Program-made: the position numbers and the translations under genes
The notes under the pieces: generated by a model
Told to the model about the DNA's origin: nothing
What the model saw: only the letters and a program-made list of their open reading frames with translations
Database searches by the model: none
NCBI GenBank assembly: GCA_963920765.1
Contig: OY987242.1
Span: forward strand, 11,496,789 to 11,560,788
Reading direction: 5' to 3'
From: Ulota crispa
Taxonomy: Eukaryota > Streptophyta > Bryopsida > Orthotrichales > Orthotrichaceae
Length of the DNA stretch: 64,000 nt
Part shown: piece by piece, positions 1-14,168 of the stretch
How positions within the stretch are numbered: position 1 is the stretch's first letter
How the letters are laid out: each line of letters opens with the position of its first letter

Positions 1-473
1 GCCCGGAGCCTTCTTTGGCACGGCTGGGCAAAAATTTGCCATCAGCATGTCAACGCTAGACACTCTAAAATAAAAAACAATCCTAAGGCCACAGTAAATG
101 ACAGGCTGGAGCCAACCGGTGGAGATAGAGCATCTTACCGGGCCTGGCACGTTGAATATCAGAAAAATTCAATACCGAGGCGCGGCAGGGCGCAGCGGGG
201 AGGCCGCAGGGAGCGGAGAGAAATCGACGGCAAAGCGGGCTGCCTGGCGAAGCGCAGCGAAGAACACGTCGTCATGGCGTTTCCCGTGGCGCCCCTGTCG
301 CCTGAGATTTCCCACCCACCGACGATCTCCAGCAGTAATCCCAATTGAACTTGCTACTGTAAACTTACCGTACTAATCTGCTTCTCCTTCCTCAGCTTCT
401 CCTCAAGGGTCCCTGAATTTCAAGCACTTCGTAAGTTGGCGCATTGGCGCTGGATTGCTCTTCCTGCACATTC
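1..473. other. Upstream flank and probable 5'UTR of the hydrolase gene
   Basis: No gene recognised. The stretch from about 160 to 330 is noticeably GC-rich compared with the rest of the intergenic DNA, which fits a plant promoter/5'UTR. Open frames here have no recognisable motif. No convincing TATA element was placed. Confidence 0.4.
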
Positions 474-3400
474 ATGGCATCCGCCATGGCCATGTACTCC
501 TGCCGATGGCAGGCATCGCCCTGTCTCCCTTCCGCCTCCTTCTCTCCGTCATCCTCACCCACGTCCACGTCGGCAAGCCTCCTTGATTATTCACTCTTTC
601 AACGAGGATTGCGAATTCATCAGGATTGCAAACTCTCAAGCAATTCACGGCCCTGTACTCGGAGACCCCAGTGGTGGAGCGTATCTGCTGAATTGAGCGC
701 CAGCCGTGGCCAGGCGGCGGATTTGAGTGATTCAGTCTCTGCTCTCGAGTTGGAAGGGAGCAGCGAAATCCATGTACAGACTAAGTTGGGTCTCGCGGCA
801 ATTTGGATCTTGGGTCGGGAGTTTTGCATGGACTCTTCTGTTCGGAGATTTTTTGCTTTGAATGCTTCTTCGAGATATTATTATTGCATTGGAGACACTC
901 GAAGGCTGTTTCCATGTCCTCAGAGATACAACATTTAGGTCGCGCTTTTTTGGTTCTGGAGGTTGATAGTATGAGTGTTGAATGTGATGATGCAGGACAT
1001 GGAAGTGGCGAGACTATAATATCCGGTATCAATGCGCGGGCGATTCCGGGCCGGCACTGGTCCTTATTCATGGCTTTGGAGCTAACTGGTGCGTGCGTGC
1101 ATGCATGCATGGAGCTTGCTTGCCTTGCCTTGCTATCTCCTCCTCTTGTTCATCCATATATAGCTACCAGTTTCATGTCAAATTGCGCCTCATGTTCTTT
1201 CTCCATGCTCATATCGAAACAGCGTTTTTCACTGATTCTGGTAACAGAGAATGTAATGATATAATACATGGCCAATCCACTACAAATTCTTCGTAGAGCA
1301 TTCCCAGTAACCTTAGCAAGTGTAGTATTCCCTCTGTCTCTCTAAAAACGTCCAAATCAGACACATTTCTTGTCCCACTAAAAAGCTCCCTTTTGCTAAT
1401 TTCAAACGCTAAGAAAGCGTTTGTCATGTTCAATGATCTCATGGGGGCAAGTTAAGCTATTAGGGAGCATTCCTCTCCTAGCAAGCTTGGCCTTGCCCAT
1501 ATGAGGTAAGCTTACCATTGTTGCTACTAATCTTTAAATCATCAATAATGGGGAGCTGGCAGCATGCACAAGTAGGGTACTTTTTGCATGGAATTTGGGT
1601 ACCCAAACGGCGACATCAAAGATGGAGGCTTTGCATGCATTTGGTAGATGATATATTGATTCTAGAATATAATGCATGTGTCACTGGCACAAAGACTAAA
1701 CACACAGTTAATCCTTTGCAAGGAAGCTTTTTGGACATTTTTTAGAGGGACAGGGGGAGTATAGTACATGATTGTTGCCTTGGTGAATCTGGCAGTGACC
1801 ACTGGCGGAAAAACATTCCAGTTCTGGCCAAGACGCATCGAGTTTACGCCATAGATCTTCTGGGCTACGGCTTTTCCGACAAGCCCAGCCCTCGAGAAGC
1901 GCCACCCAACACGCTCTACACGTTTGAGACATGGGGCAGCCAAGTCCTGGACTTCTTATCCGACGTTGTCAACGACCGGGCGTTTCTCATTTGCAACTCC
2001 GTTGGAGGTAACCCCAATCATTACTACTCTCTGTTTCATCTTTGGTATGGCCAGGATACAGTGTCCACGTTGGATTCTACTGGGGTTTAACCGATGTAGG
2101 AATGACCAGTGGCAGAATTGGACGAGAGAAATACCGTATAAGTTATGTTGTCCTCTTTCTTACACCTCACAAGTGATTTGTTTTGAGTATTTAGGGTTAG
2201 TAGGGTTAGACGCTGCCCTTCTGGCGCCACAGCAGGTGCGAGGACTGATGCTGATCAACATCTCGTTGCGCATGCTGCACATTAAGAAGCAGCAGTGGTA
2301 TGTGCGTCCCTTCGTCAAATCCCTCCAGAATGTTTTACGGTGAGCAATCTGAGTGCACGCCCCTTTTTGTTGTCCTGCAGCTCAGCAGGTTGCCTTTCCG
2401 TGGTGGGCACTCACCGGAGCAATCCTGTGTGTTTTTTCTTGTAACCTATATCATTCATGTTCCTCAATTCTCAAGTACCGTGTTACATTGCAGATTTACA
2501 TTAAAAATTTAAAATCTCACTTTCAATAGAAAGCTGTGAGATTGCAGTTTGTTTCTGCATAGACATGTTTCCTGTTGGTGTTCAGTATCGACGTTACTGA
2601 TCTGGATCTTGTGTGCAGAACGACAACCTTGGGGCAACGGTTTTTTAAGTCTGTTGCCAAACCTGCAGCCATTAAGAAAATCCTCTGCGAGGTTTGCTCA
2701 CGTTGCTTAAGTCTTTGCTTAAAACTTTGATTTTAGCAACCTGTTGCTCCTACTGCTGCTGCTTTCATACCTTACACAGCTTCTGGCAAATCTTGGCACT
2801 TGGAAAAATAAAATTGGGCCGTACGACTGACAAGCATGCGCATGTGTGTGTAGTGTTACCATGATGACAGCGCAGTGACCGATGAGTTGGTGGAAAAGAT
2901 ACTGACACCAGGGCTTCAACCAGGCGCAGTGGATGTGTTTTTGGACTTCCTTTGCTACTCCGGTGGCCCGCTTCCTGAGGAAATGCTGCCTCTAGTCAAG
3001 GTTTATCACTCACCACCCTCATTTTCATTATTAAAATATAACCTCTTTAGTTCTGTACTGGGATTCTTGACAGTTAATATATGCAGACTCTTTGAATTCC
3101 CTGTTTGCTTGATTAGCTAAACTTTGCTTTGACTTGGGGAAACAGGAGCATTGCGGAAGGAACTGTGCTGTGTCTAAAGGTTGTGTTTACGTTTGTTAGG
3201 TTCCAACGGTGATTTTGTGGGGAGAGAAGGATCCGTGGGAGCCGATCGCTTTGGGAAAAGCTTATGGTGAATTCGACACGGTGGAGGATTTCATTGTCCT
3301 TACTAACGTTGGGCATTGTCCACAGGTTTGATTACTGTTCATGATTTTCTAGTGCCGCTCGTCTATTTAAAACATTTGTTCTGTGAATAGTGTGCGATTC

Positions 3401-3666
3401 TTTACCCTTGTCTAACTTACCAGAAAAATTGTTGTTTAACTTAAGAGAAAAAAACCAGTTCTTTTCCCCACCCAATTTCTCCCCATAATTTTCTATATAT
3501 ACGTATGTATGTGTGTGCTAATTGAACACACAAGAGAAATGTTCTTGTTTCATGATATGGAGTTTTTTTAATGCTGTTTTTGAGCCTTGTTTTGTGGATG
3601 ATGCAGGATGAGGCTCCCCATCTTGTGAATCCTTTGGTGGAAAAGTTTGTGGCAAGCCACACTTAG
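474..3666 (+). CDS. Chloroplast alpha/beta-hydrolase fold protein (At5g19850/pheophytinase-like), 8 exons
   Basis: Exons: 474-784, 996-1088, 1796-2007, 2195-2339, 2619-2691, 2854-3000, 3200-3325, 3607-3666, about 388 residues, all with GT-AG borders and consistent phase. Exon 1 is Ser/Thr-rich and acid-poor at its start (MASAMAMYSCRWQASPC), as expected for a chloroplast transit peptide. Its 3' border (784) is the least certain; it gives the junction KTWKWRDYNIRYQ. Later exons carry the family landmarks: the oxyanion-region motif LVLIHGFGAN, DHWRKNIPVLAKTHRVYAIDLLG, the nucleophile elbow CNSVGG (Ser), the lid segment SLRMLHIKKQ, ILCECYHDD, CYSGGPLPEE, the catalytic acid in WGEKDPWEP and the catalytic His in VGHCPQDE. 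These match, from memory, the plant At5g19850-type plastid hydrolases related to pheophytinase. The substrate cannot be read from sequence. The catalytic triad is intact and no disruption is visible, so the gene is probably active. The first ATG in the frame is at 474; upstream in-frame sequence lacks an ATG. Confidence 0.88.
1325..1762. mobile_element. Stowaway-like MITE in intron 2 of the hydrolase
   Basis: The left end reads TATTCCCTCTGTCTCTCTAA and the right end is its imperfect reverse complement (TTAGAGGGACAGGGGGAGTA). Both ends border TA. The CTCCCTCtGTC-type terminus and TA target fit Tc1/Mariner-derived Stowaway MITEs of plants. It lies wholly within the intron between 1088 and 1796. 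About 438 bp, no coding content. Confidence 0.65.
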
Positions 3667-4767
3667 GACAATAAATCACATGACAGTGCATATAGCTAAA
3701 AGCAATGATATGTTCTCTTTACTTTCCCAAGTTTGTCTTAGCACAACTGGATTTCTCCTCTCGAAATGGCTCTAAATTTTTTAGATTACCGGCAGTTTGG
3801 ACATTTTTTTTCATCTAGTGAGCATGTGTTACAGAAGTGAAGTCGGTAAAGAAAGAGCGATTTGTGGTACATGTTCTCTAATCAGGAGGTTTTTGGGCAA
3901 TTCAGCTTTGGAGTTTTCATGAAATTTGTGAATCAAATGTTGTATTTGTAGCCCTTTTCAAAATATAAAATACCTGGAATGGTATTCTTATGTGATCTTT
4001 GAACTACTTTCCGTTTAATAGAAAAGTTTTCATGGATTATTGTAAGTGCTATTATACAAGGACTCATTACGCTAACATAGACATGTACCTTCATTCATTG
4101 CACAATTTTATTGTTTTGTTCAAACTTGTGCAGGTTAGTCCATGATTTGGATAATGAAGAGAGTGCTTGAAAGTGATGAAAGTGATGCTTTGTCCAAATG
4201 TGTCCTTGTTCATCCAAAGTAACAATTTCGTCTGTACAAAATAAAGACCAATTTGATGAAATTGAGGTAAAAACTCTGAAATCATGCAAGAATTAGAATA
4301 GATGTGAAGAAGTTTGAGCACATGAAACTTTAACTAATGCGTGTCTTTTCTCCATCATGTTCTTTTTGTTTTCACCATTCTTATAGTTGGAGACCTTGGT
4401 TGAGTGTGTGAATGCAACTTGCTTTCTTACAGCATCACCATTTTTTAGATAAACCTATTACATAGTATTCCAATTCTTGGACATAAAATTAGGACACACT
4501 TTAAGAAGATCCACCAATTAAATTTAACCTCTAATAATACTTGATCCTAATACGGAAAATCAGCTTCTTGGACTCCAACTAAATTTAGAAACACACTAAA
4601 AGAAATAGAGCTTTTTCACCAAAAAATCAAAAAACAAATAAAATCACAAGAAATTTGCTTGGTTACAGGGCAACCTACCTTGAACCTAAAGTCGAGGAAA
4701 ATAGGAGATACTTCCAACAATGTGGACGGAACTGACGGAAACTGTATGCTGGGCTGCCAAAACACAT
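3667..4767. other. Intergenic DNA after the hydrolase
   Basis: Holds the 3'UTR of the hydrolase and AT-rich DNA. Short open frames on the minus strand around 4090-4320 have no recognisable motif. No RNA gene or transposon terminus was found. Confidence 0.4.
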
Positions 4768-4910
4768 CAAAAAGGAAAAGTTACCAAAAAGGAAAGCCAC
4801 CAGAAAGGAATACTCACCAAATTCAAGTAGAAGTCACCAAATTCAAGTAAAAGCCACCAGAAAGGAAAAGCTACCAGAAATGAGAGGTCCTCAAAAAGGA
4901 AAAGTTACTA
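4768..4910. repeat. Degenerate short tandem repeat
   Basis: Successive variants of ACCAGAAAGGAAAAG and CACCAAATTCAAGTA recur several times. The array ends exactly where the MITE at 4910 begins. Confidence 0.6.
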
Positions 4911-5230
4911 AGGTAGGAGGCTATGAAACCGTCTGGGCCTTAAAACCGTCAACTCTTCTCAAATGTATGCCTTTTGTACATGCTGCTTTTTTTTAGGCTT
5001 CAACAATGTACAATCAAAGTACAATTGAGGAGGTGGACAATTTTAGAGACCTATTATCCTTCCACTTCAAAATTTCATAACTAATTCCACAAAACTCCAA
5101 AAAATACGAAACAACTTAGGTTAGATGCCAATTTCTTTTGTCTTTCAAGAAAAATTTACTGAAACCAAAAGGTTTTACCTCTCCAAATTACTTTCAGCCC
5201 TTAGATGGACGGTTTATGAGCCTCCTACCT
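4910..5230. mobile_element. MITE with AGGTAGGAGG termini (copy 1)
   Basis: Inverted ends AGGTAGGAGGCTATGAAACC and GGTTTATGAGCCTCCTACCT. The internal block CCACTTCAAAATTTCATAAC is shared with the copies at 51925 and, in reverse orientation, 28909. It sits about 200 bp upstream of the histone gene's transcribed region. Superfamily not assigned, because no clean target-site duplication was seen. Confidence 0.75.
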
Positions 5231-5399
5231 GAAATCCATGAATGCAGTTAGCCCGAAGCCGACAGGCGATGACGGCCGTGGATCGAGGCTGGATCCAAGG
5301 GCGGAGGTGAGCGCGGCAGTGGTCGTCGCCCGCGGCTATCTCCGGTCGCGCGGAGCTGTGCTGGAGCAGCGGAGACGACGGCTGGCGCAGCTCTTCCTT

Positions 5400-7294
<1,895 letters not shown>

Positions 7295-7984
7295 GCTGTC
7301 TTACTCGGACTTATGAAAAAAAAACCTAAAAATCAATAAAATCAAATTGGGGTTCTTTTGAACCCACCAAAAAATCTTGGTGCATGTAACACGAGTTTGC
7401 ATGACATTGTATGGATGGGTTTGTGCTTGTTTGGGATGAATTGCTGGAGAATGTGTTATGGGGAAGCGTTGACGGCATTGGAGAAGTTCTGTTGTGGTTT
7501 CTACCGCCGGCGAAACTTTGCCGACGTTGCGGCTCTTATTGTTTGGTGTTCTGGATTGGGCTGATGTATTTCGTAACCCTGATCTACAGCTGTTTGGGAC
7601 CCTTCGTAGTGTTTTCGGAGTTACACATTGCAGCATCAAGAATGATCAAGAATGATTACGGCAGTCTGTGAAGTGTTAGTTGTTGAGAGAGTTGTAGTGA
7701 GGTTTATCTCTGCACAGTGCATGTTAACTCGGAATTAATATCAGAGTACTACAAGCAGATACGTTTGGATGCTTTGATTTGTTTTGTTTTTTGTCAAATT
7801 TGGTTATTCTACCTCCAATACCTTTTTCTGCCTTCGTTGTCTACAAGACTGCAACTGCTGTACAAAAAACCTTCAGACTTTCAAGTTTGTTTGTTCCATT
7901 GCCAAAACCCAAATGATTGGTACCAAAGTTGTGGACAAAAAAATACTCCCTCAGACCCCACAATATCGGTTCCATATTGCACAC
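7295..7984. other. Histone H3.3 3'UTR and flank
   Basis: An A-rich stretch and an AATAAA-like sequence (CAATAAAATC) lie within 50 bases of the stop codon and could serve in polyadenylation. Open frames on both strands here have no recognisable motif. Confidence 0.45.
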
Positions 7985-8301
7985 AAGGTAGGAGCACCCA
8001 TAAGCGTCAATCTAAGGGTTTTGAACATGCTACGTATTAGGAATCAGCTAGCAAATTATAGGATCCTATGAGGAACAGAAAAATAATGAGTTTGCAATCT
8101 TGAATGTATTATTTGGATACGGTGAGAATAAGTTCTGAATTTTTACAGAGCAAATTGCCATTGTATCCATAACCACTTATAAGATTTCATGTTCACACGT
8201 TGTATATCCTTGTCATTACATCTATTTACTTCCAAAGATTTTTCAAGATTTCTAAGTTGACAGTTATGGGGACAGCATCGCTTATGGGTGCTCCTACCTT
8301 A
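7985..8301. mobile_element. MITE with AAGGTAGGAGCACC termini (copy 1, 317 bp)
   Basis: Perfect inverted ends AAGGTAGGAGCACCCATAAG and its reverse complement. A second copy of the same 317-base length lies at 38282-38598 and shares most of the interior, for example GGGTTTTGAACATG and AAATTATAGGATCCTAT. No coding content. Confidence 0.88.
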
Positions 8302-8321
8302 TAGTGCAAGACACCACTTAA

Positions 8322-8544
8322 CCCCTAAACGGCCCATCGGTCATCTCTGGCTGTATGTACGGCCGTATATATAGCCATATTTGAGCTGCTCTGAGGATTT
8401 TCCAAAAAAATTATGCACCCACCATTGTCCAACCCTTCAATATGTATGGTTGTAACATTTAATTTCCAGCTAATTCAAACTTTTGAATAATGACTGTGAC
8501 CGTATTTGGTACCGTATCTCTATAGTCCAAGGGCCCTTCAAGGG
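8322..8544. mobile_element. TTAA-flanked short element A, first of two in tandem
   Basis: Bordered by TTAA on both sides (8318-8321, 8545-8548). It begins CCCCTAAACGGCCC and ends GGCCCTTCAAGGG. Nearly the same sequence is repeated directly at 8556-8779. Confidence 0.72.
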
Positions 8545-8555
8545 TTAACCTTTAA

Positions 8556-8779
8556 CCCTTGAACGGCCCGAAAGCCCTTTGTGGTTGTATGTACGGTCAT
8601 ATGTACTTACGTATTTGAGCTGCTTTGAGGGCTTTCCAAAAAAAATTATGCACCCACCATCATACCACCCTTCAATATGTATGGTTGTGACACTTAATTT
8701 CCAGCTGATTCAAACTTTTAAATATTGATTGTGGTCATATTTGATACCGTAACTCCAGAGCCCAAGGGCCCTTCAGGGG
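8556..8779. mobile_element. TTAA-flanked short element B, direct repeat of A
   Basis: Bordered by TTAA at 8552-8555 and 8780-8783. It shares with element A the internal blocks TGTATGTACGG, TTATGCACCCACCAT and CAATATGTATGGTTGT in the same orientation. The pair is separated by only a few bases. Confidence 0.72.
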
Positions 8780-8863
8780 TTAAATGTCGAGGCGGATGTT
8801 TTGTGTCCGCCTTCAATACACAAGGGGCCATGTATCCACACTCACCCCCATGTGTTTAAGGGT

Positions 8864-9775
8864 TAAGGTAGAAGTACCCATTAGCAAGAGTTTAACCCCT
8901 GAGCGCCTGGCTGATTTCACCAAAATCAGGGTTTTTGGAGACCGGCAACTTTGATGCATTGTATCTCAGTCAATTGGATGATTCACAAAAAGTGACCATT
9001 GAAAATAGTGGAATACCTACTTAGAAAATGGCTTGCAAAGTTTGGGAACAATTGATCGTGAGAGATGGGAGATTATAACATTTGATCAAACAACATGTGA
9101 TGACAAAATCTCATTTTTTGGTAGGTGGTTGCTATTTGATGATTTTTACAAAATTCTACAAGCCCATGATTCATCTTAAATTTTGTGAGCTGCAAGATTA
9201 GATGTGAATGCACACACTTGCAAATAATTGAAGATTGCACTTCTTTTTATGTCAAGTTTTAGGGCTTCAAATTGATATTGCACGGAAAACAATGACCGGC
9301 ACAATTGGTGACAATTGCCATAATAAGGATCTAAAACATGCTTGAACCCTTGCCAACAACTTTCTTGCTACCACAAAGCTTACCCAAGAAAGCTTGCAAG
9401 GGATATTGACCGGTTGTAGCTTATAAAACGCTGCTTGCCACCACGCCCCGTATGCTTGCCACCACTCCCCGTATGGTGTTTCACTTAATCAAATTTCTTG
9501 CAACACTTGTACAACTTTTAGCTTTCTCACCATTACTCCATTGACATGGACAACTTGAATGCCTTCATAATTGTAGTTTGTAGCAAGACCAAAAAGTTAG
9601 ATCCAATGCCTCAAAATAAGGTTTTAAATTAGAGGAGGCAATATATGGGGCGCTCGGGCTCTCAAGGGTTAAGAATTTGAACCCTATGTACTTACAATAT
9701 TCATTTCAGTTTTGAAATGAATATCCTAAGTACATATGGGTTGCAATTCAGTCACGCTTGCTAATGGGTACCTTA
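8864..9775. mobile_element. MITE with AAGGTAGAAGTACC termini, split by a nested TTAA element
   Basis: The left end AAGGTAGAAGTACCCATTAG matches the reverse complement of the right end CTAATGGGTACCTTA apart from a short gap. The host MITE is interrupted at 8892-9672 by a TTAA element. Just inside the right end is a hairpin of about 60 bases (9685-9751) whose arms read TATGTACTTA and TAAGTACATA, then ATTCATTTCA and TGAAATGAAT. Confidence 0.62.
8896..9668. mobile_element. TTAA-flanked element, 773 bp, nested in a MITE
   Basis: TTAA on both borders (8892-8895, 9669-9672). Ends CCCCTGAGCGCC and GGCGCTCGGGCTCTCAAGGG are an imperfect inverted pair. AT-rich inside, no credible coding frame. Confidence 0.7.
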
Positions 9776-10056
9776 TAGTTGGCCAAGTATGTTCAACAGC
9801 CACCCATACTTGGTGGAGTTTCAACTTATCGTGGGATATCTTGCAGTTGAAGTCATACTAAGTTCATCTCCAACTTGTTCTCATGTGCATGATGTAAGTT
9901 CTAAATAGTGTTTCATAGTCAAAAATGTATTGGCAGACAATGTTTGAGAATAGTAAAAAATGTATTGGCATACAGTGTCTGAGCATGACTTACTTACATG
10001 GGATGCACGTACAAAATTGTACTTAGCAAGAGTTAAAAAGCATGGTGGGGTAATAG

Positions 10057-10299
10057 TTTGGGGTAATTACAAATAGGGTCATGAAAATAAAAATATTAGG
10101 GATAAATGCACAATTTCAAAATAATTACAAATATGGGCACAATTTCAAAATAATTTGTGATATTCTGTAATTTTCTTGGTTTGGACATTGGTTGATTTAG
10201 ATACATCACATTAAATGTTGAGCTAACTTCCAAAAAATTTAATGGTGTCTCCAAAAATTGTCATCCTTTTTACTCTTTTTCTTGAAAGTTAGCTAATAT
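10057..10299. repeat. Remnant related to the repeat at 46.8-47.1 kb
   Basis: Contains ATTACAAATAGGGTCATGAA and AATTACAAATATGGGCACAA, then a block resembling that near 46990 (ACATTAAATGTTGAGC against ACACTTAATGTGATAT). Its right part is cut by the TTAA element starting at 10304. Confidence 0.4.
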
Positions 10300-10303
10300 T
10301 TAA

Positions 10304-11222
10304 CCCCTAAAGACTTGAACATCCTTTTTTGGCAATATAGCAATTTTGGGCAGCTCACTACCAATGGGGTCTTCATTTCTTTTCTTTGAAAATTTTCACA
10401 CATGACGTTTCTGAGAAGAAGCTTTAAGGCCCAACAAATACCATAACTTCTGACTTCATGGTTCAAAAGTTATTGCATGATATGTAATTTTCTTTGCTTG
10501 GCGGGCAGCCATTAATTTCTTTAAAAACTACATTTTTTGAATTTTGTTTTTTGAAATTGGTTCTTTAGTTACAATTACTTCGGAAGCTTTGAATCATTCC
10601 AATTTTATCAATGAGATGAAAGTTATGAGAACATTTTGTTTGTGGGCAATTATGGATTCTCTACTCTAAAATAAACTTTGAAGTCCTTTATTTTACTCAA
10701 TTTTCAATATTTCAGAAAGAAAACAAAACCAAAAGATGTCAATTGTTTCTCACAACATTACAACCTAAGAGTGGAATCATTCATTTCTATAATAGGTTCT
10801 TAACAATTTAGTGGTCTAAATCATTCTCTACTTCTTTTTACTTACTATTTTTTTTTCTTATGTTGCATTATTCCAAATGATTTGAAACTTTTCAAGTGTG
10901 TACCCAACTTGCTTCAAAGAACAAGTCTAAAAAATTACAACCATTTTGGAGTTTTTTTCATACAAATATGACCTTGTGAAGTTCAGCTGCCTGGAATTTT
11001 GCAGAGACAAAAAATGGCTTTTTATCAATTCAAACTCAAATATCTAACAATCTACATGGTGAAAATTCATGAATTTTTTAATATGTCTTTGGATATTAGT
11101 GTAGTACAAGATCTTACGACTACATTTGTCAAAATGTCTTCTTTTCTAAAATTTGGTACTTGTACTAGAAAGGACAATTTTGGAGCAATTTTGGTGAAAA
11201 TTTGAGCTTAGTGCTTTAGGGG
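10304..11222. mobile_element. TTAA-flanked element, 919 bp
   Basis: TTAA at 10300-10303 and 11223-11226; begins CCCCTAAAGACTTG and ends GTGCTTTAGGGG. Nearly the same length as the copies at 36351 (917 bp) and 52986 (942 bp). A short open frame at 10999-11205 has no recognisable motif. Confidence 0.8.
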
Positions 11223-11226
11223 TTAA

Positions 11227-12940
11227 TCCTTAAAGGACCAAGGGTGTTTTTTCAAAAAAAACCTTAGGCCGACTTTTAGTGCATTGAAAAAATTGAAAAT
11301 GAAAACTTTTTTTGCTTGAACTACAACCATACAAAATTGCATTGAACAAACAAATCAGTGTGTCTAAAAAAATTCAGCCCATTTGATCACAAGGATTGTA
11401 ATTTTCTAATGTTTGAAGTGAAAAAACCAACTTTTTTTCATTATAGCAAAATAAGATTAGCATGACTTTGAGCCCTCTTGGAGTAAAAGTTTTGTTTTAC
11501 ACAAAAATGAGGTTTTTGACCATTCATAAGTATACGATGCTAAGATCACTCATGAAAAATTATAGAAGCAAATATAGAATCTCACTTATTTTGAATTACT
11601 TTGCAATGCAACAAGGTTGTATGGATTTGCAAAACACTAGTTATTTTTTCATGATTTCATGTGCAATAGGGAAGTCTTTCCTCTCAAATTTGAATAGTGA
11701 GAAGTTACAGACAAACATTTAGAATTTATATTACCACAAATAACAAAAATCTATGATATCAGAAAATTTAATCTTATAATTGATAATTAACTTATATTTA
11801 AATTGCTAAAAATTCATTGCAATCAACAAAAGCTTGTGATATCACAATACTTAGTCTTATGACATTACAAAACTTAATCTTGTGATTGATATTAACTTGT
11901 ACTCAAATCATTATTGATTTATGGATAAAAATAATTATAAAATTTGAGTATATCAAATATATTTGAATTTGTGAAATTGTGTCAAAAACTAATTACATAA
12001 TTTAGTTTTTAACTATAAAAATGGAAGGTAAGTTACTTCAAAATTTGTTTTTAAAATTTGAATTTTGATAGAATACTCTTGTAATTCTAAATACTAAAGT
12101 CAAAACTCTAAAATCTAATGTTTAGAATTTTAAACCCAAAATACTAAAAATGTTTTGGACTGCTAAGGTAATTATAAATTTTTATGAAATCTGAAATTCC
12201 AATAATCCAAGAAAACAAAAACAAAAAAAAAATCTAAAATCCCAATAATTATTATATGTTTCTAAGCTATTATCATTATAAATTAATGATTTTTTATCAA
12301 ATTAATGTCAGATTAAACCACAATTAAAGTAAAACGTAAGAACGCTAGAGAATTTATAAAACAATTATTATTTTTAACACATAACAATTGTTTTCAAAAA
12401 AAATTGTTGCAAAGTTAGAAAAAAAACTAGATTTAGTCATATTTATTTTTAATTTGAGATTTTTTTTAAATATTTCATGGATTCTACATTAGCAACTATG
12501 ATAAGTAACATTGCTAATTTATTGGATGATGTACAAATGGGAATTTTTAAATAGTGTTAAAATATTTGGCAATAACTTTTTTACTGCTAACAACATAATA
12601 TAATTTTCGAAATTGATAAAATATAAATTTATTTTCATATTAAATAATATTTTGAATTTTATTTTTATGTTATAGATATAAAAATGCAGAATAAAATTGG
12701 AAAATGACATCAACTGCTCAATTTATGTAATTAATTGTAGCTTTTGCATAATTATTCCTACCAAGAAGGATTAAATTTAGATTTTATATTTCTTGTACTA
12801 GAGACAAACAATTTGATGACATTTGGGAAAACATTCAAAATAGCATAGAAAAATTACTCTCAAAAACTAAGCTCATAAAGAATAGAATTCTCACCAAAGT
12901 AAAAAAAATTATTATCAAATTCAAGTTTCTTCCCACATAA
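11227..12940. other. Very AT-rich DNA, no gene recognised
   Basis: A sequence like a further TTAA-type terminus (TTAATCCTTAAAGGACC) starts at 11223, sharing its TTAA with the preceding element. I could not find its partner. The rest is A/T-rich with long runs of stop codons in all frames. Confidence 0.35.
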
Positions 12941-12947
12941 TAGACAA

Positions 12948-13265
12948 TTGACTGACAAAGGGAAGAAACAAGTAAATCCACAATCTTCTGACGATGAACG
13001 TATAATGAGCCTTAAAAAGCTCACTCCAGCTCTGGCAATAGCCAATGTGAAATTGGTCGATACATGGAAGCGTCAGATTATTGCCAGTAAAGAACAACTG
13101 AAGGCTATTGACATCAGAGCAATGATAGCAAACGAGGGATTGATGCAGCAGCTGATCTAGGGCCTACAAAAGAATTTGGCTATGAAAACTGCACCTCCTA
13201 CACCCTCTACTGAACCTATTGCTTTTACATTTGGCCAAGAGAATGAAGTGGCAAATCTTAAAAAA
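12948..13265 (+). pseudogene. Remnant of an unknown coding sequence, left of the CACTA insertion
   Basis: Reads KGKKQVNPQSSDDERIMSLK, then a Lys-rich helical stretch, a stop at 13158, and further in the same style (TAPPTPSTEPIAFTFGQENE). Base composition is clearly less AT-rich than the flanks, suggesting former coding DNA. No family recognised. The CACTA element inserted at 13271 interrupts it; similar-looking charged coding remnants resume at 16165. Confidence 0.4.
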
Positions 13266-14168
13266 TATTTCACTAGTAGAAAATTCAGCACAAAATCAAC
13301 AGAATTTCAACCAAAAACTGTTGATTTTTTCTGTGAATTTGGTCAAGTTGATTTGGGTACTTTTCTGTTGATTTTTTGTTGATTACTTACAGTTTTCTGT
13401 TAATTTGTTGTTGATTTCTACTACGTATTTTATGTTGTTCAATTCTATTTCTTTTCATTTTTAAATTTTTTTTTCATAGAATTTGTTATTATTTTACAAA
13501 AATGTGAACCCTTTAGGGGGATGGGCAGCTGCCTGAACTTTTTGGGCAGCTGCCCGAACTCCCGGGCAGTTGCTGACAGTAGGGTTTGAACCCTCCACCT
13601 CTCCTCTCACACTCTACAACCTTAGCACATTCTCAAAACCACTAGAGCATGTGCAAATGCACATGCGTACATTAGTATCTTAATTCTATTTGTACATTAA
13701 ATGTTCATGTCTTTAGTCATCTAGTAGACTTTGGAGGCTATTTTTGCCCATTAAAGGACTTTTTTTCAAAAAACTTAGAACTAAGAAAAGTTGGTAAATG
13801 TGTTTTTCTTTCACCTCCAACAATTTTTTTTGAATTTCCATCTTTTTATCAAAAGTTATGAGCTAAAATCAAAGAAGGTGTTTAGAAATTTTAAATAAAT
13901 TGTTTATTTCCATCCTTTTGATTTTGTTTATAATTTTTTTTTGGGATTCACAAATCTCATAAGGATTGTTGTAGGCAAAGGTTGGATTCATTAATAATTA
14001 TTCTTTAGTGTTAGTTTTTTTGTAAAAAGAACCTTATTTTGTTAAAATAGCCTCCATAGTTTGATAGCTTCAAATAACATGAAGTCGTGAAAAGTTACGA
14101 AATTAAATCCTTGTAATTATAAAATCAAAATTCTATTGACTTTTGAATAGTTTTGGATATTTTTTAAG

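Noticed and set aside
4659-4850. 63-codon open frame
   Set aside because: Lies largely in a short degenerate tandem repeat next to a MITE.
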